A stretch of 51,060 bases of DNA, taken from assembly GCA_002812745.2 (NCBI GenBank), contig NCSJ02000309.1, positions 1 to 51,060 of the forward strand. The letters are read 5' to 3'. This document shows positions 31,128-42,811 of the stretch, piece after piece. Positions within the stretch are counted from its first letter, which is position 1. Every line of letters begins with the position of its first letter. The stretch comes from Scytalidium lignicola (taxonomy: Eukaryota > Ascomycota > Leotiomycetes). The position numbers and the translations under genes are program-made. Under the pieces are notes generated by a model, which saw only the letters and a program-made list of their open reading frames with translations, did not search any database and was not told the DNA's origin.

Positions 31128-33131
31128 TCACACATTACACAACGCTAAGTTAGCACCTGGAATTGTCCAGTCCTTCATGATATCGTTCCTCATCTGAAAC
31201 TGCATCAGCAGCCCCGCCTCCATGTGCCACGCAATATGGCAGTGGAATGGCCAGAGCCCGGGGTTATCTGCTCTGAATCTCAACATCGCCCATCCGTACG
31301 CATCCAACGTAACTGTGTCGCGACGCAAGGGATTATTGGTGTTGAGATTGTCGGGGTATCCAGTCCAATCGTACACTCCATGGGCCGAATCTGCTACAAT
31401 GTAGAAATCTTGGCCGTGAAGATGGAAGGGATGAGCTCCTTCGTCGAGGTTATTCACCAGGAGGTCGACCACAGCAACGTCGGGGATGGCGAGGACATAT
31501 TGATTCTCTCCAAACGCCGTGCTAACACCAGCCGTATTAAATGTTGAGTTTGAGGCATGGAGACCGTTGGTTGCTTGTTGGAGAGTTGGCACTGTTGCGG
31601 GGACCCAAGTTGTATAGTTGATGTAAGCACGATCGAGGGCATAGGCTCCGATATGGAAGGCAACATCTATTTGATATGCAACGTTTGCTGCGGGCGCCTG
31701 TTCCACGACTGTCGGAACCATAAGAGTAGTGTTTAGATCTATGCAGGCCACGTCTAAACCATCACTCCAGTCTACTGACTTGGTTGGAGTGTCAGTGCTA
31801 TTGGTATATGTGATCAGAGCCTTAACATCAGGATCGAGCACAGGATTGGTGAAAGTGAAGCAAAATTCGTTCATTTGCGCTCTTAGCCAGTAGTTCGTGG
31901 CTGTCTGGTTGGCATTAAGGATCACGGAGTAGCGTTGTGCAATGTGTATCTCAAATCTGTGCACTTCAACAGGATCTATCACTGTTGCGTCTGCTTCGAT
32001 GACTGAGAGCGTGTGATTGTCAACAGATACCTGAAACTCTGCAAATGCCCCAGCATTGATAAATCTCAAACGGTACCTCTTCCCTTGAGTCACTGCAAAA
32101 GTAGCTCTAGCTGAATCGTCTTGACAATCATACCCGCTATTAGGGCTATAACTAGAGCAATCAAAACTAAGGGTGTTAGCTATAATCAGACTACAATTAC
32201 TTAGAACTTACTAATTTGTTCCTTGAATTAGCCCAGTATCCGGTGTAGGCTCGCTATTCTCATTTCCAGAGGCAAGATAAGCCGGTAACAGCGCAGTGCT
32301 CAAATCATGGTACCAGTCTTGAAGGAAGACAACCTGGTCAAAATCGTAGAGCTTTCGTGTTTCTACTTCTTCAGGAGCATGAACAATGAGCGGACCAGCT
32401 ATTCCATCGATATATTGCGTCGAATAATGTGAGTGATACCAGTACGTGCCATACTGGTTCTCGATAGTGAAATTATAAAGGAAGCTTCGTCCAGGTGGAA
32501 TTGGACACTGGGTAATCCCAGAGGACCCATCCATCCAGTTTGTTCCGTTCTGGAAAATACCATGCCAGTGTACAGTGGTACCGTTTGTCAATTCGTTGGT
32601 CACATTTACTAAAAGCCTATCGCCTCGATTGACACGGATAACAGGCCCAGGAAACTGTCCGTTTATAACCAGCATCGTTCGCATGACGCCTTTATCGTGT
32701 CAATTTCATATTCTCACAAGAAGAGCTAACATAAGCCACTCACCATTGGGAGCAGCTTGAATTTCACTAATAGTGAAATTATATACTCTTGTAGTCGGCG
32801 GCGCATTGACATCCCAGTCCATGTCCAGGTTATAATCTGCGACGCTTCGCCTCAAGCTTGAGAAATTTAGAGTAGCATTGGCGGGCAGTGAGGGGGTAGG
32901 AGTGGAAGAAGGCGTTGGACTGGAGCCCTGACCCGATGCCGATGGTGATATTGAAGAGTGGTGATGTTTGAGTCCCAGACCTAACCCCAAACCCAAACCC
33001 AAAGCAATGACAACAAAAAGTACAACGCCTCCTACTATGAGAGCAAAGAGTTTAGACTTGATGCTCGGTGCTGTAGGAGGTGGCTTTGATTCCACCACCG
33101 TTTTGACGCCATCTGTTCCAGATGTTGACAT
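31128..33131 (-). CDS. laccase-like multicopper oxidase with N-terminal membrane anchor
   Basis: Three exons, 33131-32744, 32689-32212 and 32166-31128, give 634 residues. All four copper-ligand blocks are present: HWHGIFQNGTNW, WYHSHYSTQYIDG, HPFHLHGQDFYIV and HCHIAWHMEAGL (ligands H, H-C-H and H of the T1/T2/T3 sites; the residue after the last block is Leu). Instead of a cleavable signal the protein has a 27-residue cytosolic start and one membrane segment (about 28-54) that ends in an LGLGLGLGLGLK run, so a type II membrane protein facing the lumen or outside is likely. A Ser/Pro linker follows. The second intron has three possible acceptors. I use the one after CCCTTAG because it gives YFDCSSYSPNSGYDC and lies 8 bp after a CTAAC branch site. 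Substrate could be phenols or ferrous iron; no FTR1-like permease is adjacent. Confidence 0.88.
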
Positions 33132-34670
33132 CGCAGGATGGAAGAACGTAACCAGCAATACCTTTCCAAAAAGTTTGAATCTTCCTCTATTGCTTATACG
33201 GAAGCGAAGTCAATGGCACCGAGAAACTTGTTGCCATAACAAACCTTTGTCAACGGCGAAGAGCCCAAGGCGACCAAATGAGGTATCAAAATACAGAAAC
33301 AAACGCTAGGAAAAGAATGGTAAAACAAGAAAAGAGACATCTAGACGCCTACAAAATCTTCTCATGTTGAACATCGTTCGATAAGATAAGGCACCGCATT
33401 TGCAGAAAGTGGCACGCGAGGAAACGTGGGTTCAGCTACCATTTGGACTGGCCTTTCCATCGATCTGTCTGAAAGAGAATGAATGGAAGGCAAGAATGCA
33501 GAGGTCAGGATGTGTCTTGGCAGGCTGGATCGCTGCAGGCCTCCCCGGTACCGCGTCGCAGATGAACAGGGCTCCATTCTTCCCTGGGTGGGCGCTATTT
33601 TAGCCTTGGTCCAGGAGCCCTCGGGCACACCTCACGCCCCTGTCAGCGTGTTCGGGGTTTGGCAATGGCTTTCTCGGTCCGGATGAATGAATGCTTTCAC
33701 AACAGGTCATCTCATGTTGTTGCTGGTACGCTACGGAGTACTGTGCTCGGAGACGCCGTGCCCGCATTGAATCTTGTAATACGAACCAATTCAATACTTG
33801 TTGTCCTGATTAAGAAGGTGTATACCAAGTAATCCACATGTATCTGATAAATTGCTAGCTGTAGATGAAATAGCATAGCAGAAGGCTATTAGTTCTCGAT
33901 ATGTTAGGGTAAACTGCTGGATTTGTATACGGTGGACTCCGTGCTATGTATTCGGCACTGTGTAGGCCATGCTTGAACGTATCGCATGATACATTCTGTG
34001 GCGTACCTCTTCATCATAGGTCTGGCAATTCCATCGCTGAAAGACCATACGTCGTCAACGGATTTCCAGACTTAACAGCAAGTCCACTATTCCTGTTCTA
34101 TACTTGAAGTGTCTCGGTCTACTCAGAGACACCCAGAATCGCGGGACTTGGTCATAATGTAGGATTGGGATGAAAATTACCATTCCCGCAAATAACAGCT
34201 AGAATACCATGGGTGATAGCCCATCAACCTTCTATTTCCAACTTTGGTGATAAGTAATCCAAGACAGATGTTATGTATTATGACTCCTTCAATACCCATT
34301 AAGTTTTCTTATGTGGCATAGAGCATAACTTTCCCCACACCTTTGCAACCTCTGAATAGGATAAGTCATCACAATCTTCTTGTAACAGAAGACTGATGGG
34401 GTCTTAAGAGGTTTGATAAACGTTACTTCGTTAGGCACTGGCTTTAATAGCAGTGTCTACAGACGTGTTGCTAGATACGAAGCGAGAATGCGACTAACCA
34501 AAGGATTTGTCTTGAGGGCTGAGGGCGTTGGACCGCCTTTTTAATCACAACCTTGTTTTAGACAGAGCTTGCCTATTCAGAAACCTTAATTCAAAGCTTA
34601 AATGGATTATTCAACTTCGTGTCGGAGTTCTTTTTTCTCTAGCCCTTTTATTGGCGTCAATAGACTAGCC
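33132..34670. other. 1.5-kb intergenic region, oxidase promoter side and dph1 3' side
   Basis: Both flanking genes are on the minus strand, so this holds the promoter of the multicopper oxidase and the 3' flank of dph1. Composition is moderately AT-rich. No gene or RNA is recognised. Confidence 0.6.
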
Positions 34671-36070
34671 TCACACAGTTGCCGTCACCATCCGCTGGTC
34701 TCTCGTTCTTCCTAAACCTTCTTTGCCGTAATAATCCATTGGGTAAACACCGTCATTGCCCTTTGCCCAGTCTTCCCTTGCGCCTAGAGCGATCAAGGCT
34801 TCATAAGGGGTGAGCAAAGGTCGAGGGAAAGCATATCCCCAATCGATACTAAGTCTTGGACAAGCAACTTGCACCCAACAGTGAACATCATCCATCATAC
34901 CCAATTTTCCTGGGAAGATTTCACTAAGTAAAAGATTGATGTATGGGATTCCTTGGTCCTCAAGTTTTTTCTCAATCATGGTCAACGTATGTGGATTTCC
35001 CTGACGACCAAGAGATCCAAGGATCAAACCCCATTTCTTAGCTGTTTTAGCTGAATTGATCGCATTTCGACGTAGTGTTTGCATTTCATTGTGATCATAT
35101 GTCTCTCGTGTTAACTTTCTCGAATAAGGATCATATCGGTATGCCGGGATATCTGGGTTATGTATCATTGCACTTTCGAGATGGAATCTTCCATCTCCAA
35201 GATATAATATTATATCGACGCCATCAGTAGACGCAAGCCGTGGCGACGTGCATCCAAGTATTTCTCCTTTACTTAAAGGAGCAATTTGTGGGATTATGAT
35301 CTTATATCCCGCCTTTTCCAATGGTGCTCGAACACCATGCAACGTAGCATTAAACTGAATTGTCCCAACCATCGCAATAGTTTTCCCAGATGTAAAGTTC
35401 CTTTCTAGTGTGGCAAGAAGATGTGCAGTATCAATGCTAATATCAACAAAAACATATAATGTCTTTATTGTGGTAACGTCCACAGGAATGAGACATGAAT
35501 GAGCATAATGAATCAGGAGATCACATCCAAGGGCACGTGCGGTATAATCATCGATACAGCAGGCTCCATATGTGACATCTCCCATTATAAGAGTTTCAAT
35601 TCCAGGGCAGAATTGGGTTAGGATGTCCGAGATTGTAGTAGCAAACAATAGCAAACCCTCCGGCATTTGTAGAGCCACCTTTTTTGAACCATTTGTCCTT
35701 ATTCTGTGGATAGTCTTATGTATTTCAAAAGAATAGTTGGAGGGAAGCAGGGCAATCGCAGCGTTAATGGCAGGGTCGTTTAGGATCTCTGGAGGAACTT
35801 GGTTTATGCTTCTAGGAGTTCTCTTGGGTTTAGCGACTATACAACCATACTTGAGTTAGCCGCCTGAAAATACATCGAAGTCACGGCATTACCTTCAATA
35901 GCATTGCTATCCTCAACTCTATCACTGGTTGCATTTCGAGACACTGCCTCTGTGACCTGTCTCCGGCCAACAAACCGTTTTTTTGGCTGCCTCTGGGGCG
36001 CAGGTTCTCTTAAACTCTCCTCAATATCTGCAGCCAATCCTAGATCAACTTGAGCTCGATCATCCTCCAT
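34671..36070 (-). CDS. dph1: Dph1, diphthamide synthesis subunit 1
   Basis: Two exons, 36070-35893 and 35836-34671, encode 447 residues. With Dph2 this cytosolic radical enzyme transfers the 3-amino-3-carboxypropyl group of S-adenosylmethionine to a histidine of elongation factor 2, the first step in diphthamide synthesis. The family blocks are clear: [90 protein letters not shown] and [13 protein letters not shown]. The three cysteines that hold the 4Fe-4S cluster fall in TYGACC, HSC and VACPR. The C-terminus [16 protein letters not shown] is also typical. The start at 36070 precedes a 59-residue variable N-terminus. It is divergent from HMG-CoA lyase with 255 bp between starts. Confidence 0.93.
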
Positions 36071-36325
36071 TTTCCTGAGAATTTGTCGTTGCGAAACTTG
36101 GATTGCAAATCATTAAGCTTTTCCCAAAAATTCATTAATTAAGCTACCCCTCCAGCACCTAATCAACGCCGCCTTTTGAGCCTCAGGCTCAGGAGAATAG
36201 GGTACCATCGGTCTAAGAGGCCGAAGCTGTTTCGGACCGGCCCCCCGCATTTCGGATACAGAAACAGCTACATAAGGATATCATCGAATCATGCGAAAAG
36301 TCATTTTACAATATGAACTTTGAAC
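36071..36325. promoter_or_regulatory. bidirectional promoter, dph1/HMG-CoA lyase
   Basis: Only 255 bp separate the two divergent start codons, so both promoters must lie here or overlap. No named factor site is recognised. Confidence 0.55.
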
Positions 36326-37528
36326 ATGTCCTCTATACGACCATTATCAAGACGATGTCAAACCATTCTTCGGCCTCGGTATATCCGAGGNTTTTGCTAC
36401 TGCAGTTAATGAGCAAAATATTCCTTCGAGCAATCGGGTCCGTCTGGTTGAAGTAGGACCTCGGGATGGCCTCCAAAACGAAAAGAAAACGATCCCACTA
36501 GCGACAAAGATTGAATTAATTGAGCGTCTTGCAAGAACTGGCTTAACGGATATTGAGGCAGGCTCATTTGTAGCTCCAAAATGGGTTCCACAGGTAATGT
36601 ACCTAATACTTGCAACTGTGCTAACCCATGACTGACTTATAATATTCAGATGGCAGACTCAAGTAACATTCTTGAGCATATTCTTAAGAATAATCCAGTC
36701 TCGTTGCAGCCTATTAGGTATTCTTTCCTCGCACCTAACACCAAGGGCCTAGACAACGCCATGGCGATCCTCCAAAAAAATCCGAAGTCCTACAACACCG
36801 ACTTTCCGCCAAGCGCATCATCATCCGGGCAATTCGATGGAGAACAAAATACGAGTCCTAAGGGGAAACCAGCAAATAACCCATTTATTGAGATATCAGT
36901 GTTTGCTGCCGCAACCGAATCGTTTAGTCAGAAGAACTTGAACTGTTCTATTGAGCAATCCCTCCAACGGTTCCAGGCAGTCATCCAAGGTGCAAAGGGT
37001 GCTGGTCTACGAGTCCGTGGATACATATCGGTAGTATTAGGCTGTCCATTCGAAGGATATGATGTGGATCCTCGAAGGGTAGCCGAAATAGCGACGGATC
37101 TATTAGAAATGGGCGTGGACGAAATATCATTAGGAGACACAACAGGGATGGGAACAGCACCCAGAACAGGCGAGTTATTGAAAGCTATGAGTGCTGCTGG
37201 GGTTAGAAGTGAGGATATTGCTATGCATTTCCATGATACCTATGGTCAGGCGCTTGTGAATACCGCAGTAAGTCTTGAGCATGGCATTCGGACTTTTGAT
37301 AGCAGCGTTGGTGGGCTTGGAGGTTGTCCATATAGCCCTGGAGCAACTGGAAATGTTGCTACAGAAGATATGGTCTACTTCATGGAGAGCTTAGGTATGA
37401 ATCCTGGAGCAGATTTGGACGCCCTCACCGATATTGGGGCCTGGATAACGGAGCAGATTGGCAAGCCTAACTCTAGTAGCGTTGGGAGAGCTTTATTAGG
37501 CAAGAGGAAGCCAGCTTCGAACAATTAG
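36326..37528 (+). CDS. hydroxymethylglutaryl-CoA lyase, mitochondrial
   Basis: Two exons, 36326-36593 and 36650-37528. Skipping the N at 36391 gives 381 residues. The enzyme cleaves HMG-CoA to acetyl-CoA and acetoacetate, the last step of leucine breakdown in the mitochondrial matrix. The core blocks are [17 protein letters not shown] (substrate-binding Arg and metal-binding Asp), [52 protein letters not shown] (metal-binding His pair) and [20 protein letters not shown] with the active-site cysteine. The start ATG gives an Arg/Ser-rich presequence, [12 protein letters not shown]...RGFAT, which fits a mitochondrial targeting peptide. This start is reached only if N is treated as a spurious base. 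A Gly/Ser/Asn-rich insert of about 25 residues lies near residue 140. Confidence 0.92.
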
Positions 37529-37941
37529 TTTGTGAATGCATGGCGTTACGGTTAGTCAAGCAATATTTGGAGCTTAAAATATTTGGAATATTCGCAGAAT
37601 CATTGATGCTTAGTTATTTCAGAGTTTTCGCAGCATGGATTTCAGAACTATGGGTTTGTAACATCACCAATAACTTAAACTATAAACATAGCATAAATAT
37701 ACTCTTGCTACAAATGAATCTTTGATTGTATCCGACTATTGTCGAATCCTCTCGCCACGTGATCCTTCTGATTCGCTTATCGCAGGTTGACGAGCTAGCT
37801 TCCCAAGCTCCAAACCAACTCCATCCACCACCCCTCTCAACCCAAGCTTGTCACGACATCGGTAAGACAGACGTTACCCAACTTTCAGTCTCTATTTGTA
37901 GCGGGAGAGCTGATCCAATATTGGTAGGGAGAATAGCAGCC
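37529..37941. other. spacer and promoter region of vma2
   Basis: 413 bp between the HMG-CoA lyase stop and the vma2 start. A CACGTGAT box near 37758 is the only motif I note. No gene is seen. Confidence 0.6.
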
Positions 37942-39819
37942 ATGGGAGACCCAAGAGAATCATCATCCTACAGCATTGTGCCAAGAATTAGGTACAATAC
38001 TATTGGAGGTATAAATGGACCATTGGTTATTCTTGAGAATGTTAGCATATGGATTTAGGATTTGCATCATATGGATCGAGGTGTTGACAGTGATACAGGT
38101 CAAATTCCCAAGGTACAATGAGATTGTTACCCTTACGCTGCCTGATGGAACTGAGAGGTCCGGACAAGTGCTTGAGGCTAGAGGTAGGCAGATCTTTCCA
38201 TTCCAGCAGGAAAAATCCAAACTGACGTTGATGTGCCTTAGGAAACAGAGCCGTTGTCCAAGTATAGCTTACACCATTCGACAATCCCCAATGTTCGCTA
38301 TTAACTAGTTACTAGGTCTTCGAAGGGACATCTGGTATCGATGTGAAGAAGGTATGATGTCTGGATCATGCATAAATGGTAGCCCTGGCTAATATGGTCA
38401 TAGTCCAAAGTCGAATTTACCGGACAAAGTTTGAAGCTTGGAGTCTCAGAGGATATGTTGGGCCGTATATTTGATGGATCTGGAAGAGCCATTGATAAAG
38501 GCCCAAAGGTGTTAGCCGAGGATTACCTCGACATCAACGGCAGTCCAATCAACCCATACTCTCGAGTAAGAAACATATGTAGGCTGCATATGTGAATTAT
38601 TTATTGATTGCTTTTAGGTTTACCCAGAAGAAATGATTTCCACTGGTATTTCAGCTATCGATACTATGAACTCGATTGCCCGTGGACAGAAAATTCCCAT
38701 TTTCTCAGCTTCTGGACTGCCACATAACGAAATTGCAGCACAAATCTGCCGACAAGCAGGCTTAGTCCAAAAGCAGGGAGTAACTAACAAGGGTGTTCAC
38801 GATGGCCATGAAGACAACTTCTCTATTGTCTTCGCGGCTATGGGTGTCAACTTGGAGACAGCCCGATTCTTCACTAGAGATTTTGAAGAGAACGGCAGTT
38901 TGGAACGTGTCACCCTCTTCTTGAACTTGGCAAATGACCCAACGTAAGTTCTTGGTCACTAAGTCTAGAATATTTACTTACAAGGCATAGTATCGAGCGT
39001 ATTATCACACCTCGTCTTGCTCTCACAACTGCGGAATACTATGCCTATCAACTCGAGAAGCACGTCCTGGTCATTCTCACTGACTTAACAGCATACTGTG
39101 ACGCTCTTCGTGAAGTTTCAGCTGCCCGAGAAGAAGTTCCAGGTCGACGTGGTTACCCGGGTTACATGTACACTGATTTGTCGACTATTTACGAGCGAGC
39201 TGGTCGTGTAGAAGGCCGGAACGGTTCTATTACACAAATCCCTATTTTGACGATGCCTAACGATGATATCACGCATCCCATTCCTGATCTGACAGGTTAT
39301 ATCACGGAGGGACAGATCTTCGTCGATCGTCAATTGCACAATCGTGCTATCTACCCCCCAATCAACGTGCTGCCATCCCTCTCCCGTCTCATGAAATCTG
39401 CTATCGGCGAGGGTCACACTCGAAAAGATCATGGTGATGTTTCCAACCAACTGTACGCAAAGTATGCCATTGGTCGTGACGCAGCAGCCATGAAGGCAGT
39501 CGTCGGTGAGGAAGCCCTGTCAACTGAAGACAAACTCTCTCTAGAGTTCCTGGACAAGTTCGAGCGCACATTCATTTCTCAATCCGCCTATGAGTCTCGG
39601 ACGATCTATGAATCTCTTGATCTGGCTTGGAGCTTATTACGAATCTACCCTAAGGAAATGCTCAATCGTATTCCATCCAAGGTTTTGGCCGAGTTCTATC
39701 AAAGATCTTCGGAGAGAAAGGGCAAAGGGCGAGCCGGTAATAAGGATACCCGGGATAACACGGAGGACTCGACGTCAAAGACCAACGGGGGCGCAGAAGA
39801 AAATCTTATTGATGCGTGA
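37942..39819 (+). CDS. vma2: V-type H+-ATPase subunit B (V1 sector)
   Basis: Seven exons: 37942-38040, 38099-38183, 38242-38261, 38316-38351, 38404-38565, 38618-38943 and 38991-39819, giving 518 residues, close to the usual 510-520. Subunit B forms the non-catalytic nucleotide sites of the V1 head, which drives proton pumping into vacuoles and Golgi. The sequence is highly conserved: [116 protein letters not shown] and [19 protein letters not shown]. The C-terminal 35 residues are hydrophilic and variable. The 5' part is finely split, with a 20-nt third exon (encoding NRAVVQ with flanking bases) and a 36-nt fourth exon. The first intron uses the donor GTTAGC. Confidence 0.95.
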
Positions 39820-40963
39820 GAGTGATGAATTGAAGGAGAAATATCTCTTAACGGTTGATGTTGACGTTGATGCGTTATTATACGTAGCCTGTTGATCTGC
39901 CATTACTCGGGTAGCATTTACTTTCGGCCGAGCGAACAGAATGAAGGATTCTGGAGCGGTGAAGCTTCGATTTAGCATAGTTATTGGGTCAGTTATTAGA
40001 AGCGGGTTGAGTACTCTCGTGAATGGTCAAGGCGATATGCGATATATGCACTGCAATTCTTATGAGAGATCTATTCGCGTGTGTTAATTAGTCCAGTGAA
40101 CGAGTTCTGTATTGACACTGTAGGAACTGACTCGCCCATAAATCTCGGAGGAATATCCGCATGAATGGTAACTAAATGTAAGGCACAGCATCGCAGCACC
40201 GCAGCACCGTTATTACAATCGTCTTAAGACCATCGTGCTCCGGAGGAGTTGTGAAGTAGGAAGACAGGGGAGGCTCCTTGCGATGGTGACTGGCTGCCCC
40301 GCACGCTCCACAGGGAACCAGCGATGCCAGTCTACGGCACATTATTGCGGGAAGGCTGTCCGCCGTCACCAGCCAAGCAAATAAGCTTCTCCCCGCAACA
40401 TTCGCGCCAATCAAGTCGGGCTGTGCTAACGTCATCCATAACCACCAGACAACCTCCCAACTCTAACTCCAACTCTAGCAACAATCTACACTTTCCTTTA
40501 CGGTATCAGGCAGGAGCAAGTTCGTATCCTGGCCAGGAACACGGCCCTTTCACTCCTTTGATTTGTCCTTCGCTGTACAGTGTTTCTTGCTATTTTGTTA
40601 TGATTTGTTAAGTGTCAAGGGGCTTCGGGGATCGAAAGGCTTAATTGGCATTGGAACCCAGACTTAGATCGCTGTGATAATTACCGAGCTGGAAGTGTAT
40701 TGGCGATCGAATGCGCGTTTAACCAGGATATTAACCGTCCAGGGTCAGCTGCTGGAGCTTGGGGAAAGATTTTATTGAACTGAGGGGTTAAAACCATGGT
40801 CTTGGGCTACACTGCGAAGCTTTTATAGAACTCCAACCTCACTCGTTCTCCTCGTCCAAAGATATAAGTACACGAGCGCCTTCTCAGGCTTCATTAGCAT
40901 TATTGGGTGTATCATTGAGAACAACAAGGCATTGTTTGATTATTTCTTCTAAAAGAAGCCAAG
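39820..40963. other. 1.1-kb spacer and promoter of the aldose 1-epimerase
   Basis: No gene seen. A TATAAG-like box near 40863 is about 100 bp upstream of the epimerase start and could be its TATA element. Repeated GCAGCACC/GCAC words occur near 40190. Confidence 0.55.
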
Positions 40964-42484
40964 ATGCTTCCCAGAAGTCTTTTTCTGGTACTTTCCCTTC
41001 TGTCACCTCTAAGCCATGCCCAAATACCAGGTGAAACCCTCACTGGCACAGTTGGAAATAGTTCAATTGCAGGAAACCCCCGAGGTCCAGATGTCAATGG
41101 CAAGTACGAGATCACCGGCATTGGCATTCGCGCCAATTTCATCCCCTACGGTGCCTCCATTTCCAACCTCTTTATCAATGATATCAACGGCATAGAGCGC
41201 GACATAGTTGGCGGCTTTGACAATGCCTCCTACTATAGTATCGACAAACAACACCCACACTTCGGCGCCGTACCAGGCCGTTACGCAAACCGTATCAAAA
41301 ACTCTAGTTTCGTAATTGACGGCACGACCTATCATGTCCTTCCCAATGAAAATCCAACAGCTAAAAATCCGGCTGGTGTGGACACTCTTCATGGTGGCCC
41401 GGATGGATGGGATTGGAGAAATTTCACCGTCGTGGCGCATACCAGTAATAGTATCACGTTTAGCATTACGGATCCAGATGGCGATCAAGGATTTCCAGGA
41501 GAGGTCGTAAGTTATATTACTTACACTCTAGGTAATCGTACGTGGGATTTGAGGATGGTAGCAATTCCCACGACGAAGAAGACGCCGATTATGCTGAGTT
41601 CTCATGTAAGTTTTATTCCGTGCCCTTTCTTTAGGTTCTCCACGGCTCTCTAGAAACTTGCTTTCTGACGCTTTGTAGACGTATTGGAACCTTGACGGTT
41701 GGGCAAATAATGAAACGGCCCTCGTTCTCAATCATTCTCTCCACCTCCCCTATGCTGGCCAACGAGTAGGTGCAGATCCAATCCTCATCCCAACCGGTGA
41801 TATTCTTTCCAACCAACAATACTCTGTCAATGACTTCTGGTCAGCGCCGAAACAAATTGGCGCGAATTTTACCAGCCCCGATTTACTAGGTAATTGTGGG
41901 GAGAACTGTACTGGATATGGTATGTATTCTAATTCGGATGAAGGTAGCACGAGCTGACTTCCACAGATACTTGCTACCTTACCAACCGCGACCAAAATGG
42001 TCCTTATAATTGGAGGCAAAGTGACCCAGTTGCTACTTTAAGGAGCGCTTGGAGTGGAATCCAGGTCGATGTTTACACAGACCAAGAGGCATTCCAAGTA
42101 TACAGTTGTGGTGGACAAAATGGTACATGTTTTCTTTCTTTCAATTTCCTCTTTTCCCCTATTCCAACACTCTCCCACCAACTGCTTTATTGTCATCTAC
42201 CATTTTGTACATCGCAACCGAAGACTAACGAATAGTCAGGTACAATGGCACTCAAGCAAACCCAAGGCCTCTTTAACGTAACTGATCGACCACGCACAAT
42301 CCAACAATACGGTTGTGTAGTCATGGAAGTCGAGGACTGGATTGATGCAATCAATCAGCCTAGCTGGGGCCGAAGCTCACGACAGATTTACGAGCCGGGA
42401 GGAGAACCGTACGTGTTGCAAGCTAGTTATGTATTTAGTTTGAACGACACTGCGATTGGACTTAACGGACCAGGCTCTGGTTGA
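40964..42484 (+). CDS. secreted aldose 1-epimerase (galactose mutarotase)
   Basis: Four exons, 40964-41605, 41679-41919, 41967-42122 and 42240-42484, give 427 residues. A signal peptide (MLPRSLFLVLSLLSPLSHA) begins the protein. Family blocks include NFIPYGASISNLFI, DIVGGFDNASYY, HFGAVPGRYANRIKNSSFVI, the catalytic-region VDTLHGGPDGWDWRNFTV (His of LHGG), MLSSH|TYWNLDGW (second His), and GIQVDVYTDQEAFQVYSCGG. The late Glu region is VVMEVEDWIDAINQP. The enzyme interconverts alpha and beta anomers of hexoses; secretion and several N-glycosylation sites suggest action on sugars outside the cell. It faces arg8 tail to tail. Intron 3 (117 nt) is the longest in the gene. Confidence 0.9.
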
Positions 42485-42811
42485 AAAAAGTGAGATTTCA
42501 AGTAGCGCATTGATTAAATGATTATGAAGATGGGCGCTTTAAAAGGATCTAGGACTTAATTGCTGAATATTTGGAGGTGGAGGATGGCATGGGTGAGTAG
42601 CTATTATATATCCTAGCAAAAAATAATACTCGTTATGAGAATACGCTGCGGAGACGATGTTGAAGGACTGTGCTCTATTGAGATAGGTATAGAACTTTTA
42701 TATCCCAGACTCCAAACGCCTTAAATGTCAACATCTCCACGCTCGTCTAAATCACTCGCTCCCCCCCTATTTTTCATCATCCTCAAAAAACCGCAAATCT
42801 TTTCATGTCTC
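42485..42811. other. convergent 3' spacer, epimerase and arg8
   Basis: 327 bp of noncoding DNA holding two 3' ends. No gene or structure is noted. Confidence 0.65.

Noticed and set aside
32142..32166. alternative acceptors for multicopper oxidase intron 2 (after CTCTAG or TTATAG)
   Set aside because: Both keep the frame but remove the YFDCSS segment expected in this part of the oxidase and lie farther from the branch site.
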